The notes: generated by a model not told the origin, from the letters alone. Shown: positions 10,700-21,690, counted from the first letter of the stretch. The stretch is DNA of 64,000 nt from Gari tellinella (GCA_922989275.2 OV277857.1:6510001-6574000); one strand, 5' to 3'. Numbers and translations are program-made.

Positions 10700-11325
10700 A
10701 TATACGCATCGATGATTTATAGAGATTTATTATATACCTATCGATGATTTATAGAGATTTCTCAGTTAGATAAATTTGATATCGTCACTGTTGATATCAT
10801 CACTACATGTAGTGATGATATCACTTTTTATGACGTCACGTCATAATCAGTTTAGTGACGTCGCGGTAATCAATTTTGTGTGTGTTTTTTCTGTAAAAAA
10901 CTCATTAAAATATATAATAAATAGAATAATCAATTCCTTTGAATAGATATGAAAAATATATCACTCGAATGGGTTATTATCTGGTTAAAACACTCGTCCT
11001 GCGGACTCGTTTTTTTAACCAGATAACAACCCATTCTCGTGATATATTTTTCATATCAATCCAAAGAAATTGATTATCCTCTATTTCTCAGTTAGATGAG
11101 TTTGATATCGTCACTGTTGATATAATCACTACATGTAGTGATGATATCACTTTTTGTGACGTCACGTCATAATTAGTTTAGTGACGTCGCGGTAATCAAT
11201 TTTGTGTGTTTTTTTCTTTTAAATGTCATTAATATATATATAACCAGATAACAACCCATTCTCGTGATATATTTTTCATATCAATCCAAAGAAATTGATT
11301 ATCCTCTGTATATGCTTGATAGCAT
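10700..11325. repeat. head-to-tail duplicated ~331-bp unit with CRE-like palindromes
   Basis: The block starting TTTCTCAGTTAGAT at 10758 recurs at 11088. Each unit holds GATATCATCACTACATGTAG-type palindromes (perfect 30-bp one at 10793-10822), the octamer TGACGTCA (10831-10838 and 11157-11164), GTGACGTCGCGG, and AATCAATTTTGTGTG. The first unit continues into the hairpin at 10925-11082; the second ends in only the right arm of that hairpin (11240-11310). Confidence 0.85.
10925..11082. repeat. long hairpin with ACTCGTCCTGCGGACTCG loop
   Basis: Left arm AATATATCACTCGAATGGG / TTATTATCTGGTTAA pairs with right arm TTAACCAGATAACAACCC / ATTCTCGTGATATATT; outer AATAATCAATTCCTTTG pairs with AAAGAAATTGATTATCC. 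The loop contains ACTCGTCCTGCGGACTCG. A solitary right arm lies at 11240-11310. Confidence 0.85.
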
Positions 11326-11714
11326 TGCCAAATGAACGTGGTGTTTGTTGTTTCTTAAACAGCCGCGTTCCCTACAAACACACTTGTCACTGCAGCTTTA
11401 TATCAGACTACGAACAGTTCGGCGTCCATGCTTACATGTAAGAATATATCATGCGTTTGATTGGTCAGATGTGAGGAGAATGCTTAACTCTGAATAATTT
11501 AAAACCATACAGAAAACGACAATTTGAAACGGGATACATATTTGCTTCAATTGTTTGTGAAAAAACATATATTTTTGCCCAACCCATCTACAACTGATTG
11601 TTGATGAAATTGATAACATTTCCATACTGAATGGGTATCTGTTTGAAAACGCAGGATGTCTACAAGAATTTTAAATATTTGTTTAATAGAATAAAAGCGT
11701 GAAATCAGGTTTAA

Positions 11715-11952
11715 CCCTTTCAAGATCGAATTATTGGGAGAATGTTATCCCTTCACCGATTTATTGTCGTCTGCGTGAATATTGTTGTCTGCAAGACACG
11801 TTTCAAAGTTAGATTTAAGGTTGTATGGCTTAATAAGTATCTCAAAGAGTGTCAAACATTTTGGGTCTTGATCAGACGCCGGGTAACGCGGCGTCTGATA
11901 AGGACCCAAACTGTTTGCAAACGCGCTTTACGGCGTCGTCGAGAGTGAAAGG
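11715..11952. mobile_element. Family B MITE, full length (TTAA target, core 1)
   Basis: TTAA/CCCTTT at the left and AAAGG/TTAA at the right, with CCC...GGG termini as in piggyBac elements. The left arm has TTGTCGTCTGC at 11765 and TTGTCTGC at 11783. The core at 11853-11916 is GATCAGACGCC with apex GGGTAACGC. No coding capacity; it would be mobilised in trans. Confidence 0.85.
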
Positions 11953-12506
11953 TTAAACGAAACTAAACGCAAGCGCAATGCAATTCAATGTCAAAGATGA
12001 CAACCTTTTGAAAAGTCTGACGATTTACTTTGATCGGAGTGCCAAACAGTTAAGAGCCAACTCAGACGCCGAGTTACTGAAATGGCTCAAATATGTTTTT
12101 AAAAAAACTTATTGATTTACAATAAACACAAACGCATTTATTGTGAACGAATATAATCTTTTCCCATAGTCCGGCGTCTGATCTTGCTTAAAACTGTTAT
12201 TTAAACGTATTTTATTTCCTTATATATATATGGCATTGGGATTGGGTCACAAGTAATAACAACATAAGATCCGACCCTCCCCCTACAATGTAAATATACA
12301 GTACAAGAACTATGTTATATAGATGTAATCTAACGAAATTGCTTGAACTTTTTTGATGGAAAGAAAGTCTACAGGAGGAAACTGTTTGCCACTCCGATTA
12401 AAATATAGTCAAATTGTCATCAAGTTGTAATTTTCTACGTTTTAGTTTAATGCGTTTGCGTTTCGTTTGCTTTGAAACAGGAAAGAATAACGTTTTCTTC
12501 ACTGTA
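11953..12506. mobile_element. worn Family A remnants, two pieces
   Basis: Around 11955-12090 lie Family A arm pieces with GTGCCAAACAGTTAAGAGCC and CAGACGCCGAG. At 12375-12506 an arm with CTACGTTTTAGTTTAATGCG ends in TTCTTCACTG and TA. The middle (12110-12370) holds an orphan core half GTCCGGCGTCTGATC. Probably one or two old insertions later disrupted. Confidence 0.6.
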
Positions 12507-12513
12507 TACAAAT

Positions 12514-12626
12514 AATATCCCGGTTGAGGAACATCATTGTTGCCCGAGCCGTTAGGCGAGGGTTACATGATTTTACCAACCGGGAAGAAATCCTCATGTA
12601 CCCTGTGAGGAAACTGTATAACGAAT
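12514..12626. repeat. hairpin module preceding unnamed element, copy 1
   Basis: CCCGGTTGAGGAACATCAT pairs with ATGATTTTACCAACCGGG around GTTGCCCGAGCCG / AGGCGAGGG. The left arm is truncated relative to the copy at 18965-19100, whose outer stem reads CACAGGGTACATGAGGAT. Confidence 0.7.
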
Positions 12627-12627
12627 A

Positions 12628-13078
12628 TATTATACTGCAAAGTTTTCATTGTTCAAATTAAATATTTCGGAATTTCTCGTGCACAGCGCTCAAAGTAAAC
12701 AGTAACAAAATCGCGTCAAAACATATGACGTTGAGCGTAAGTGACGTCATATGTTTATGACGTTGTTCTTCAAAAGAGAAATAGGCAAACTCTTATATAG
12801 ACGGTTGCATCAAACTTTTCAAGAAAAAAAATTGACTATTGAAAGATCCCACCCCGATTAGTTCTTATCCGAAATGGACTTAAAACGGAGGATGCACGAT
12901 TGAGTGCACTCAGTCCTGTCGAGCAGTCGGCCGTCTTGTTTTCTGCAAAGACTGAAGAGCCTGTCAGCCAATGAAACAGCTGCATTTCTATGTACCCTGT
13001 CAGCTCACAGGATACTTCGTGCCAGGTTTACGGCTCGTTGACCAATGAAAAGTAAGTAATTTACTTTGCAGTATAATA
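12628..13078. mobile_element. unnamed 451-bp element with 16-bp perfect ends, copy 1
   Basis: Perfect inverted ends TATTATACTGCAAAGT (12628-12643) and ACTTTGCAGTATAATA (13063-13078). The interior includes TGACGTCA at 12742-12749, GAGTGCACTC, GTCGAGCAGTCGGCCGT and a TGTACCCTGTCAGCTC foldback. A second copy is at 19103-19548. It always follows the hairpin module, so the mobile unit may be the hairpin plus this segment. Family unknown. Confidence 0.75.
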
Positions 13079-13096
13079 AGTAAGTAAGTAAGTAAA
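13076..13096. repeat. (TAAG)n microsatellite
   Basis: Five or so TAAG repeats directly abut the right end of the unnamed element. Confidence 0.7.
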
Positions 13097-14964
13097 TATT
13101 ATATTATTGTGACATGTGCATAGTACATAATGTTTTTAACAAAATATTGTTTAAATACAAACAATTTGCACCCGGCCCAGTGGGCCTATAAGTCACCACC
13201 AATTTTGACATAAATGTCGTGCACATTTTTATATACATTTAACGAATATGTGGTTAACAAAACATGATACAGTGGCGGAAATAGCAGTTAATCGCAAACG
13301 TTGGCGATTTGCTTCAACGAGTGACTGACAGTTTAGAGCCTGGTTAGGTACCATGTTACTAAATGTTCAATACGTCCGAGTTTGCTATGCACTCCACGTG
13401 CAGATATGTCAATTGACGGAATGCCAAACACAGATGTAAACATGGCGAAGAATAGTTAAAAATAAGAGTCAATAAGACGCCTCCTGCTAAATATTGTTGA
13501 CGATACTTTCAGCTGCATGTGACAGGTGCGTTTGTACCAAACCCGCATGTCAGTAAAATTATATAAGAAGGCAATTCAGTACAGTAACATGTAGCTTGTA
13601 ACCTTTAAAACACCAGTGTTTCTTCTTCTGTTATATTGTCAACTACAGCTTTACACATTTTATTATTTCTTTCATGAATATAACGAAAATAAAATAAATG
13701 TCAAACTGTTTGAATCCAGATAGGACATTGGGTAAATCATTGTCTCGACCGTCTCCAACCTGCTTATAACAGTTATTGCACATTTACAAATACAGTGTAA
13801 ACTAAAGAAAATTAACACCAATGTGTTGTGAAAAGACTGATACCATATTCAACATTTAAATTAATATTCAATTAAAAATTGTTTTTATTGACTAAAAATG
13901 ATCATTTGACATTTGGAATTTAGTTTCGTTTTCAAAATTACGTCATTATAGCAACATGACTTCATTATCATGGAACCGTCTTAATTTGAAAAACAGTCTA
14001 AAACACTGTTGATTCTAGAGCTCTACCGGTACGTAGCCTGAGTTGTAGCCTGAATTTGTGGGACTGCTCGGGATAATGTTTTAGGACACTTGGAAATGTT
14101 TTAATACCTAATGGTGATATAAGTTTGTCTAGATTCTCTAAACTGATTTACATTCGGCGTAGTAGTATAGTATTTTAGTGATTCGAAAATTAGTATAAAA
14201 TATATACCCAGTTGGCCATACGATTTTTACAGACCTCTATATTGTGCACGTTTATGTGATAAGCGCGGTTATTGGGAAACAAGAACGTTCACTACTAGAA
14301 TAACAAGAGTTACGCGCATTACAAGTTTTCAATTTACGACACTGCTGCCTGAGTTCTTAACAACAAACTATAGTATACACTTCATTTTCAGTGATGAGGG
14401 AGAGAAAGATATTCAGATAAAGAGAGATATAGAAAGCGTGGGCAATGAGAATGATGGAATGAGAGTTGGCCTTGTGAAGGATAAGTACCAGCCTTAATGT
14501 TTTATATACTTAACAATGTTTAGAATCACTTTTTGTTGTTGTTGTTGTTGTTTTATACCTGTTCTAAGAAAGTCACAATTGTATTTGTGTTTCGAGCTTA
14601 TCTCTATTTTGTGCTATTTGTCTTTCAATATTAATTTTACTTGTCAACGTATTTTTGAGTTGTTTAAAAGTCTGTATTTAAAAGTCCCATTGTGTTTTCA
14701 GACCTTTTCTTAATGCCTGAAATACAATAACGGCTAATAATAATGTTTGAACATTCTTATGGGCCAAACTGATCTATGAAAGGATTAAGACGGACCTAAA
14801 TCACCAAAAAGGGCGATTTAAAATCATAACAAACCGAAAATAGAACGTCTGATATAAACATTACCACACGACTTAGTATCACGTGATACAGCCAGATTCA
14901 ACTTCACCGTGTGCAACCGTTATCTACCTTCGCCCGTCCATCCATCAGTCAGTTAGACTATCAC
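13097..14964. other. intergenic, only faint core 1 relics
   Basis: Orphan core-like pieces occur at 13328-13348 (ACAGTTTAGAGCCTGGTTAG) and 13701-13728 (CAAACTGTTTGAATCCAGAT). A (TTG)6 run is at 14533-14550. No coding region recognised in the remaining AT-rich DNA. Confidence 0.4.
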
Positions 14965-15930
14965 ACTTTTTGTCCGTTCTCTAACTCGAATATTTTTTAT
15001 TCGATCTTCCACAAACTTGCTGAAAATGTTCATTGATATAAAATCAAGGTTTAGTTTGATTAATACTAAAATTGCATAAGGTATTTTTGAGTTATTGCCT
15101 GTTTATTAATAAAAAATGACTGTTTCAGTCATTTTTGCACTCTAAAGCAAACAGCTTTTATCGAATATTCACCAAACATGCTGAAAATATTTATTCATAT
15201 AAAATTTATGTCTAGTTTGATTATTACTAAAATCGCATGTGGCATATCTGAGTTTTTGCCCTTTATGTATTAGAAATGACTGTTTTCAGCAAATTTTGCT
15301 CTCCAACACAAATACTTTTTTTTAATCTTCACCAAACTTGCTGAAAGTTTTCATTAATACAAAATCAAGGTTAGGTTTGAATCCTACTAAAATCGCATGA
15401 GGCATGTTGGAGTAGTAGCCCTTTAATTATTAAAAAATGGCTGTTTCAGCCTTTTTTGCTCTCTAACACAAAGAGTTTTCATAGGATCTTCACCAAACTT
15501 GCTTAAATGCTTTATTTATATACAATCTAGGTCCAGTGTGATTATTACTAAAGTCAAATAAGGATTATCTTAGTTATTGCCCTTTATATATTAAAAAGGA
15601 CTTTTTCACCATTTTTTGCTCTATAACACAAATACTTTTTTCCCTTGACCTAGATTTAATACCAATACACGTTGTGACAAAGTTTGGTGAAGATCCAATA
15701 AAAAGCGTTTGTGTTAGAGAGCAGAAAATGCTGAAACAGTCATTTTTTAATTATTCAAGGACAATTACTCAGACATGCCTCATGCGATTTTGCTAGTTAT
15801 TGAACCTGACCTAGATTCTATACTAATGAGTATTTGTAGCAAGAATGGTGAAGATCAAAAAAGAAGTGTTTGAGTTAGAGAGCGGACAAGGCTGAAACAG
15901 TCATTTTCAGCAAGCTCAAGGTATAGATCC
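14965..15930. repeat. ~160-bp satellite, four units then two inverted units
   Basis: The phrase GATCTTCACCAAACTTGCTG recurs at about 15003, 15163, 15324 and 15485 (period ~160), each followed by ACTAAAATCGCAT.AGG and AAAAATGACTGTTTCAG. From about 15646 the same unit appears in reverse complement (GGTGAAGATC at 15686 and 15847, period ~161). The array is therefore a 4 + 2 tail-to-tail palindrome. This motif style is common in bivalve transposon arms. No open frame. Confidence 0.85.
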
Positions 15931-16003
15931 TCAGTAATGATTTTAATCGCTTACCCATGGTGAATAATATGTACACATTGTCACTGGATCAAGTAGTGTT
16001 TAA

Positions 16004-16208
16004 CCCTGTGCCTATTGGTCGTAACTTTACGGGAGTTTACAAACTGTTTGAATCTAGAAAGACGCCGCGTAACGCGGCGTCTCATCTGGATCCAAACTGT
16101 TTGACACTCGTCTTAAGGTTTGTTTAATTAAAACAATGCATAAATCTAAACTGAACAATTTTTGCAGACGACAATGTCAAAGCAGACGTCTGTGCAGCAG
16201 AATAAGGG
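16004..16208. mobile_element. Family B MITE, full length
   Basis: TTAA/CCCTGTGCC at the left and AATAAGGG/TTAA at the right. The core at 16029-16101 is GACGCCGCG, apex TAA, with one arm CATCTGGATCCAAACTG. GCAGACGACAATG at 16166 is the family's right-arm motif. Confidence 0.85.
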
Positions 16209-16224
16209 TTAACAGGGTAATTCT

Positions 16225-16436
16225 CAGTGCTCCAGCTATACGCATGTAACCGGGAGTAATCTGAACTAATCTAACATTTTCTCACTCATTTCAGCACCGA
16301 ATGCTATGGTGTTACTACTGATTAAACCGTCTCTTCGATGCAATTTTAATGAGTATGACACCATTGGGTTTAAAAGCAGAAATAAAGATTTTAGTTTTTC
16401 GAAATACTTCCGTTATCTGGAGCCCTGTATTTACAG
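16225..16436. mobile_element. Family J element (CAGNGCTCCAG ends), worn
   Basis: Left CAGTGCTCCAGCTATACG and right CGTTATCTGGAGCCCTG with TA on the right. Internal TTTCTCACTCATTTCAGC matches the copy at 20109-20300 in inverse orientation. Confidence 0.65.
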
Positions 16437-16773
16437 AGTTGTCCTTCTTTCCATTCACAAGGAAGGCTTTTTAATTTGTGCAGCAAAAAAATATTATAAA
16501 TAAAATTTAAAAAGCGAATTTCTTAGATAAAGCCGGTTTTTGTGAAAGAATCACGTCCTACGTAGTTCAAATGGGACCCCAAACAACCGTTGTATGCAGG
16601 TTTCTCAAAAACACAATGCGGCTTTAATATGTCTTGCTTTGCTGATATCAGTATATAATTATTTGCTTGATTTGTATATAAAATGTGTTCTCTATTATTC
16701 CTAGTGAGATTGTGTTGTAATTATAATCAGGCTAAGAGTCGTGTACTTTAACCAATTAGACATGTTATTCTAA

Positions 16774-17006
16774 AGGGGTCCGTTTTACTGAACTACTTAC
16801 GCAAAATATTTGCGAATGTCAAAATCGTTTTACTCTTATATTTCGATCATAAACGTTTGCAATCAGCAAATAGCCAGATCAGAGGACGCGCTAAAAGCGT
16901 GTCCTCTGATCTGGCTATCTGCTGTTCGTAGCAAGTGATAATAAAAAATATAAATCAAAATTTAAAATTTTGACTGACGCAAATAATTTGCGTAAATTGT
17001 GTCACA
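16774..17006. mobile_element. Family E element, worn
   Basis: Left end GGGGTCCGTTTTACTGAAC followed by TACTTACGC; the right end is degraded after GACTGACGCAAATAATTTGC. The core at 16866-16924 is a strong hairpin: AGCAAATAGCCAGATCAGAG and GACGCGC with its complement. This is a relative of core 1 with GAGGACGC in place of GACGCCGC. Confidence 0.75.
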
Positions 17007-17541
17007 TGGTTGCATTTCCAGAATAGGCGCTTGATGGTTTCTACATGCATATTACAAAACTCACCTCAGTCGGTACAATGTATCTTGCATTTCAAGATTA
17101 TTACTCAGTTTCATCGAACTTAAATTCTTTTGAGAGCAATGGTAAATATTTCCTTGCTTATCCATTACCCAAGAGTCAGACCATCTGGAAGTGGTTTGCT
17201 TGGCAGCTATGCATGTGAGATGTACTCGGTGATGAAGACATTTTACTCAGTAGAGAAGAATGCAATTCACTAACCCCTGAAAATGAAATGAACAATTTAA
17301 TCCCCAATTTCAATTAAATCAGAGACAATACAGATCCTGCTCAAGAAGGCTCCTACATTTCTATATTGTTTGCATATGACATATGGCAAGTGTATACAGT
17401 GATGAACAATGCAGAGCCTGATCAGAGGCTCCAAAAGGGTATAAATATTTTGCATAGGAAAAGTATACATGTACGCTATTTGAAAGAGACGCAAACACGT
17501 GATACTAGAGGGGCAAATGAGCGAAGTCATGTGCCAGTTCA
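17007..17541. other. intergenic with faint core 3 relic
   Basis: At 17398-17435 AACAATGCAGAGCCTGATCA followed by GAGGCTCC is a worn core 3 piece. No other feature recognised. Confidence 0.3.
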
Positions 17542-17545
17542 TTAA

Positions 17546-17787
17546 CCCTTTACCTCATAGTCTGTTTATAGTTTTGAATACAGGTGCCCCTTAAAGCAGG
17601 TTGAAAGTGAAGCAGAATGTGCCTTAAGGCACATTCTGCTTTACATTCAGCCTGCTTTAAGCTAAAATCTGCTAGGCTATATAACATATTTGTAATGGTA
17701 ATTGTTCATGAGGGTATTAACTGGGACTATTTTCTTCAGCGGAGGAAAAATTAAATACGCTAAAAGTCGCTTCTATGGGGGAAAGGG
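17546..17787. mobile_element. Family G element, full length (TTAA target, core 2)
   Basis: TTAA/CCCTTTACCTCATAG at the left and CTATGGGGGAAAGGG/TTAA at the right. The core 2 hairpin spans 17597-17661: AAAGCAGGTTGAAAGTG, AAGCAGAATGTGCC, apex TTAA, then the complement. Its CCC...GGG ends with TTAA target fit a piggyBac-like MITE. Confidence 0.88.
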
Positions 17788-17910
17788 TTAAGACGCTTAA
17801 TGCATTACTGATCCCCTTCATTTAACCAACCATCTTACATAGGACTATGTGTTGATGGATTGGTGAGTAAGTATAATATGTACTTTGGACTTAGAAATTA
17901 GTCTCGGTTG

Positions 17911-18150
17911 CTGGGGCCCGTTTTACTAAACTACTTACGCAAAATGTTTGCGTAAGTCAAAATTTTAAATTTTAATTTTTTATTATCACTTGCTACAAAC
18001 AGCAAATAGCCAGATCAGAGGACGCGCTTTTGGCGCGTCCTCTGATCTGGCTATTTGCTGTTTGCAAACGTTTATGATAGAAAAAGAGGGTTGAACGATT
18101 TTGACTTACGCATAAAATTTGCGTAAGTAGTTTAGTAAAACGGGCCCCAG
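17911..18150. mobile_element. Family E element, intact (CTGGGGCCCG ends)
   Basis: The ends CTGGGGCCCGTTTTACTAAA and its complement are perfect to about 30 bp, continuing through CTACTTACGC. The central hairpin AGCAAATAGCCAGATCAGAG with apex GCGCTTTTGGCGC is also perfect. GGGCCCGTTTYAYAAA-type termini are widespread in invertebrate DNA transposons; superfamily not assigned. Confidence 0.88.
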
Positions 18151-18151
18151 G

Positions 18152-18281
18152 GTTATAAAGCTTTCGAGTTGAGTCTAAAGTATTTCTCAAGCATTTTATT
18201 TGTCAGATAAGAGCCTAGGCTCAAGTTTGATTAATCAAATGTTTGAGAACGATGCCAAACTCAACTCAGGCGCTTTATAAC
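18152..18281. mobile_element. Family K hairpin element
   Basis: GTTATAAAGCTTTCGAGTTG at the left pairs with CAACTCAGGCGCTTTATAAC at the right; inner CTCAAGCATTT pairs with AAATGTTTGAG. Other copies: 63533-63663 and a partial at 57970-58080. It directly abuts the Family E element. Confidence 0.8.
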
Positions 18282-18940
18282 ATTTGACCCAGATTTCAGA
18301 CACTTTATGTTTACACTGTGTTTACTATACACATTGTCATGTATATTTCAATGTTAATGTTTCTAAAAGGCGACAATAACATCAATGAGCTTTCATATCC
18401 AGAAGGTTTCACAGGAGATCATATCCTTTCAAGTGTCATTTTACGAATATAGAAGAATGTATACAAAAAAGTGAGAGATTAGGAAATGAAAATGAGCATA
18501 GGAACATTTCAAGACACTTTGTATGTATATGAATATCACTGTCAATATTCGAGACACAATGGTGTGCGTGTTATAGATACATTACCTGAGCGTGTAAAGA
18601 ATTGTTGTTATATGATGACCTATTCAAACAGGTTTATTACAGATTAGACGGTGACAAACTTAGTGTTTAATTTGTATTTAGCATGTTTGACACATACTTA
18701 TGGTATTTTTAAGACAGATGGTAAATATAGTTTTCATATGTGATGTAACGGACGCGGGTTAATGTCGCGTCTAGAACACTATATCAACTATAGTCATATG
18801 TCATAACCATCTGGTAAAGCCTGCTTGTTATAAAACTCGTCTCTATTTCAGGTTAGTACAAAAATTAGATAATACACGGAATTTGTGATAACCGGCGCAA
18901 ATAGTTCATATCCATATAAGACATTGAGTAACTCGAAGTA
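18282..18940. other. intergenic, no feature recognised
   Basis: AT-rich DNA with no element ends or coding frames recognised. Confidence 0.35.
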
Positions 18941-18944
18941 TCAT

Positions 18945-19100
18945 CTGACTCTATTAGTTATACAGTTTCTTCACAGGGTACATGAGGATTTCTTCCCGGC
19001 TGAGGAAAATCATGTTGCCCGAGCCGTCAGGCGAGGGTTACATGATTTTACCAGCCGGGAAGAAATCATCATGTACCCTGTGAGCAAACTGTATAACGAA
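18945..19100. repeat. hairpin module preceding unnamed element, copy 2 (complete)
   Basis: The left arm GTTATACAGTTTCTTCACAG then GGTACATGAGGATTTCTTCC pairs with the right arm GGAAGAAATCATCATGTACC then CTGTGAGCAAACTGTATAAC. Loop side GTTGCCCGAGCCG / AGGCGAGGGTTAC. It is complete on both sides, unlike copy 1 at 12514-12626. Confidence 0.8.
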
Positions 19101-19102
19101 TT

Positions 19103-19548
19103 TATTATACTGCAAAGTTTTCATTGTTCAAATTAAATATTTCGGAATTTGTCGTGCACAGCGCACAAAGTAAACAGTAACAAAACCGCGTCAAAACATA
19201 TAACGTTGAGCGTAAGTGACGTCATATGACGTTGTTATTCAAAAGAGAAATAGGCAAACTCGTATATAGACGGTTTCATCAAACTTTTTTCAAGAAAAAA
19301 ATGTGACTATTGAAAGATCCCACCCCGATTAGTTCTTATCCGGAATGGACTTAAAACGGAAGATGCACGATTGAGTGCACTCAGTCCTGTCGAGCAGTCG
19401 GCCGTATTGTTTCTGCAAAGACTGAAGAGCCTGTCAGCCAATGAAACAGCTGCATTTCTATGTACCCTGTCAGCTCACAGGGTACATCTTGTCAGGTCTA
19501 CGGCTCGTTGACCAATAAAAAGTAAGGAATTTACTTTGCAGTATAATA
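19103..19548. mobile_element. unnamed 446-bp element with 16-bp perfect ends, copy 2
   Basis: Same ends as 12628-13078: TATTATACTGCAAAGT (19103-19118) and ACTTTGCAGTATAATA (19533-19548). Closely similar throughout, including TGACGTCA at 19217-19224 and the TGTACCCTGT foldback at 19463-19488. Both copies follow the same hairpin module. Confidence 0.78.
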
Positions 19549-19734
19549 AAAATTGTTTTACAATCAGAATATATTGTCTCAAAAATGGTTTTAATTCAAT
19601 ATTGGGAATTGTTGCAGATGACACAAACTGCATACGACAAAAGCATAGCACATAGAACTCGTTTAACTCGACCTATCCGATAGTTCGACATATTAACTTA
19701 ATTATTTAACGACAAGCTCTATAACACTTATATA

Positions 19735-19820
19735 TGCAAACAGTTTGGACCAAGACTAGATACCGCATATCGATAGGTCTGATCTTAAGCCAAACTGTTT
19801 GACACTTATATAATGATTCT
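19735..19820. mobile_element. isolated worn core 1 hairpin
   Basis: GCAAACAGTTTGGACC on the left and GCCAAACTGTTTGACAC on the right, with a diverged centre (AGATACCGCATATCGATAG). No recognisable element ends, so the family is unclear. Confidence 0.5.
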
Positions 19821-20108
19821 AAGTCGAACTGCATAAACGTTAAAAATAAATGAATGCATCTTGATCAATAACTCCGACATTGTAAACTAATTTAGATTCT
19901 TTGAGTCTTTGATCAGGACCTGTCATTTTCATATATATTGTAAAAACACCCATACATAATAAAACATAGATTATACTTAATTGGCCGAAATTGGAATTTT
20001 CCACTTTAAGTTTGAATGAGTTTGAATTAAGGACTCTTAGGGTTCGCTCTTCATTCCACTGAATCATCACCTGTTGTCACATTATAATATACAGGTTGGT
20101 GCCTTACC

Positions 20109-20300
20109 CAGGGCTCCAGATAAGTGAAGTTTTTCAAACATTAAAATCTTTATTTCAACAGTAAACCATATCATGTCACAACTCATTAGAATTGTCTCTT
20201 CGAGACGATTCTAATGAGTAGTAACACAATAGGATTTGGTGCTAAAATGAGTGAGAAAATGTTGGATTTGTTCATTTTACTCCCCTTATCTAGAACCCTG
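20109..20300. mobile_element. Family J element with core 4 hairpin
   Basis: Ends CAGGGCTCCAGATAAG and CTTATCTAGAACCCTG. The central hairpin at 20183-20222 is ACTCATTAGAATTGTCTC / GAGACGATTCTAATGAGT with a TTC apex. The flanking target duplication is unclear (TA expected). Confidence 0.78.
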
Positions 20301-20369
20301 CTTACTCTAGTCAAAGGCTTGGAAGATTTCAATTTAACTCGTACCATGCTGAGCGTGACCTGGCTAACA

Positions 20370-20552
20370 TTTGTAAACAGTTTTGATGTAGATAAGACGC
20401 TGCATTACGCGACGTCTGATCTGGAGCCAAACTATTTGGCTATTATATTTTCAACCTTTGTAAGTTAAATGGCATATAAACTGATTTTAAGTTTTTTTCG
20501 CAGACAATATATTTGTTGAAGCAGACGATAATTCAGCATAATAAAGGTTTAC
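20370..20552. mobile_element. Family B remnant (core and right arm)
   Basis: GTAAACAGTTTTGATGTAG and GACGTCTGATCTGGAGCC form the core; the right arm has CGCAGACAAT and GAAGCAGACGATAATTC and ends AAAGG/TTTA. The left end is missing. Confidence 0.6.
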
Positions 20553-20727
20553 ACCGTCATATGGATCTTTTATTTGAGTAATTTCTACACTACTTACATA
20601 TGACAGGTGTACATGTTCACAGGTACACCGGGTGTAAAGGACGAGTATATTCGTCGCAAGGATTATAGGACAATAAATTGCATCCTCGTGGTAGTTGTAA
20701 GAAGCTTTCAAGAGAGAGGTGTTTTAA

Positions 20728-20933
20728 CCCTTATCCTGCGGTGATGTCGTCTGCTTCGAAATTGTCGTCTGCAAAGTTTGTTAAATATATATTTATACAT
20801 TTTTAAGTGAAGAAACCTAAAGAAAAGTGTCAAACAGTTTGGATCCAGATCAGACACCGCGTTACGCGGTGTCTGGTCTGGATCATAACTGTTTGCAAAC
20901 ATCAATAAGGTCGCGACCAGCAGGCAAAGGGTT
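20728..20933. mobile_element. Family B MITE with covarying core stem
   Basis: TTAA/CCCTTATCC at the left and CAAAGG/GTTTA (mutated TTAA) at the right. Paired GTCGTCTGC motifs at 20746 and 20763. The core stem reads CAGACACCGCG / CGCGGTGTCTG, a paired change relative to the usual GACGCC/GGCGTC. Similar flanks (GCATCCTC...AAGAAGCTTTCAA) lie on both sides at 20678 and 20955. Confidence 0.85.
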
Positions 20934-21690
20934 TACTAAATTGCACCATTTCCTTGCATCCTCCTTATAGTTGAAAGAAGCTTTCAACAAAGAGGTGGTT
21001 TGACTTAATTGCAGCTTCTCCTTGTATTCTCGTATGGTGTTGACTTTGATGTAATACACAGGTAGTAGACAGAAGATGAAAAGTATGCTTGGTATAACTT
21101 TTGAATGTAATGGAGAAAATATATGGAAACAGGAAACCAAAGACATTGTCAGGTGGGAGGAAAACTCCAGTCCTGTTATTGAATTCAATATTTTAATTCC
21201 AGGTTTTAATCAACTATGACATAATATAATGCCTCTTAAACTCAACAACTTTATGTCTTCTACAATTCAATCTAGAAATTGACATATAAATGTATAGACA
21301 TCACTCATATAGGAGCGTCGATTTGGCGTCATATTACTGTAAAAAGATGTTTGGGGTCTCAACGAAGAGAAGAAGACATGTTGTTTATTGCACTTTTAGC
21401 TAAAATGAAGCCTGACCAATGCATATGCGAGACTTTTTACACACTGACTCAAAACTCTCCGAAAGGGAAACGTATATATGGTTTCCATGATATACACTCA
21501 GTGCAAAAAGAAACGCACACTTTTATTACAATATTATCTGTATGTAGAAGGAACGTATTTGTGAAATAATCTTTTCATTACGGTCAGTAGTTCATGGGCT
21601 ATCAATGTTGAAAATGGGAGGTTTATCGTTGAATTGGTATCAGCACAACCTGTACAAATCGGTGCGGTGTTTTCAACAGGCACTAGTTAA

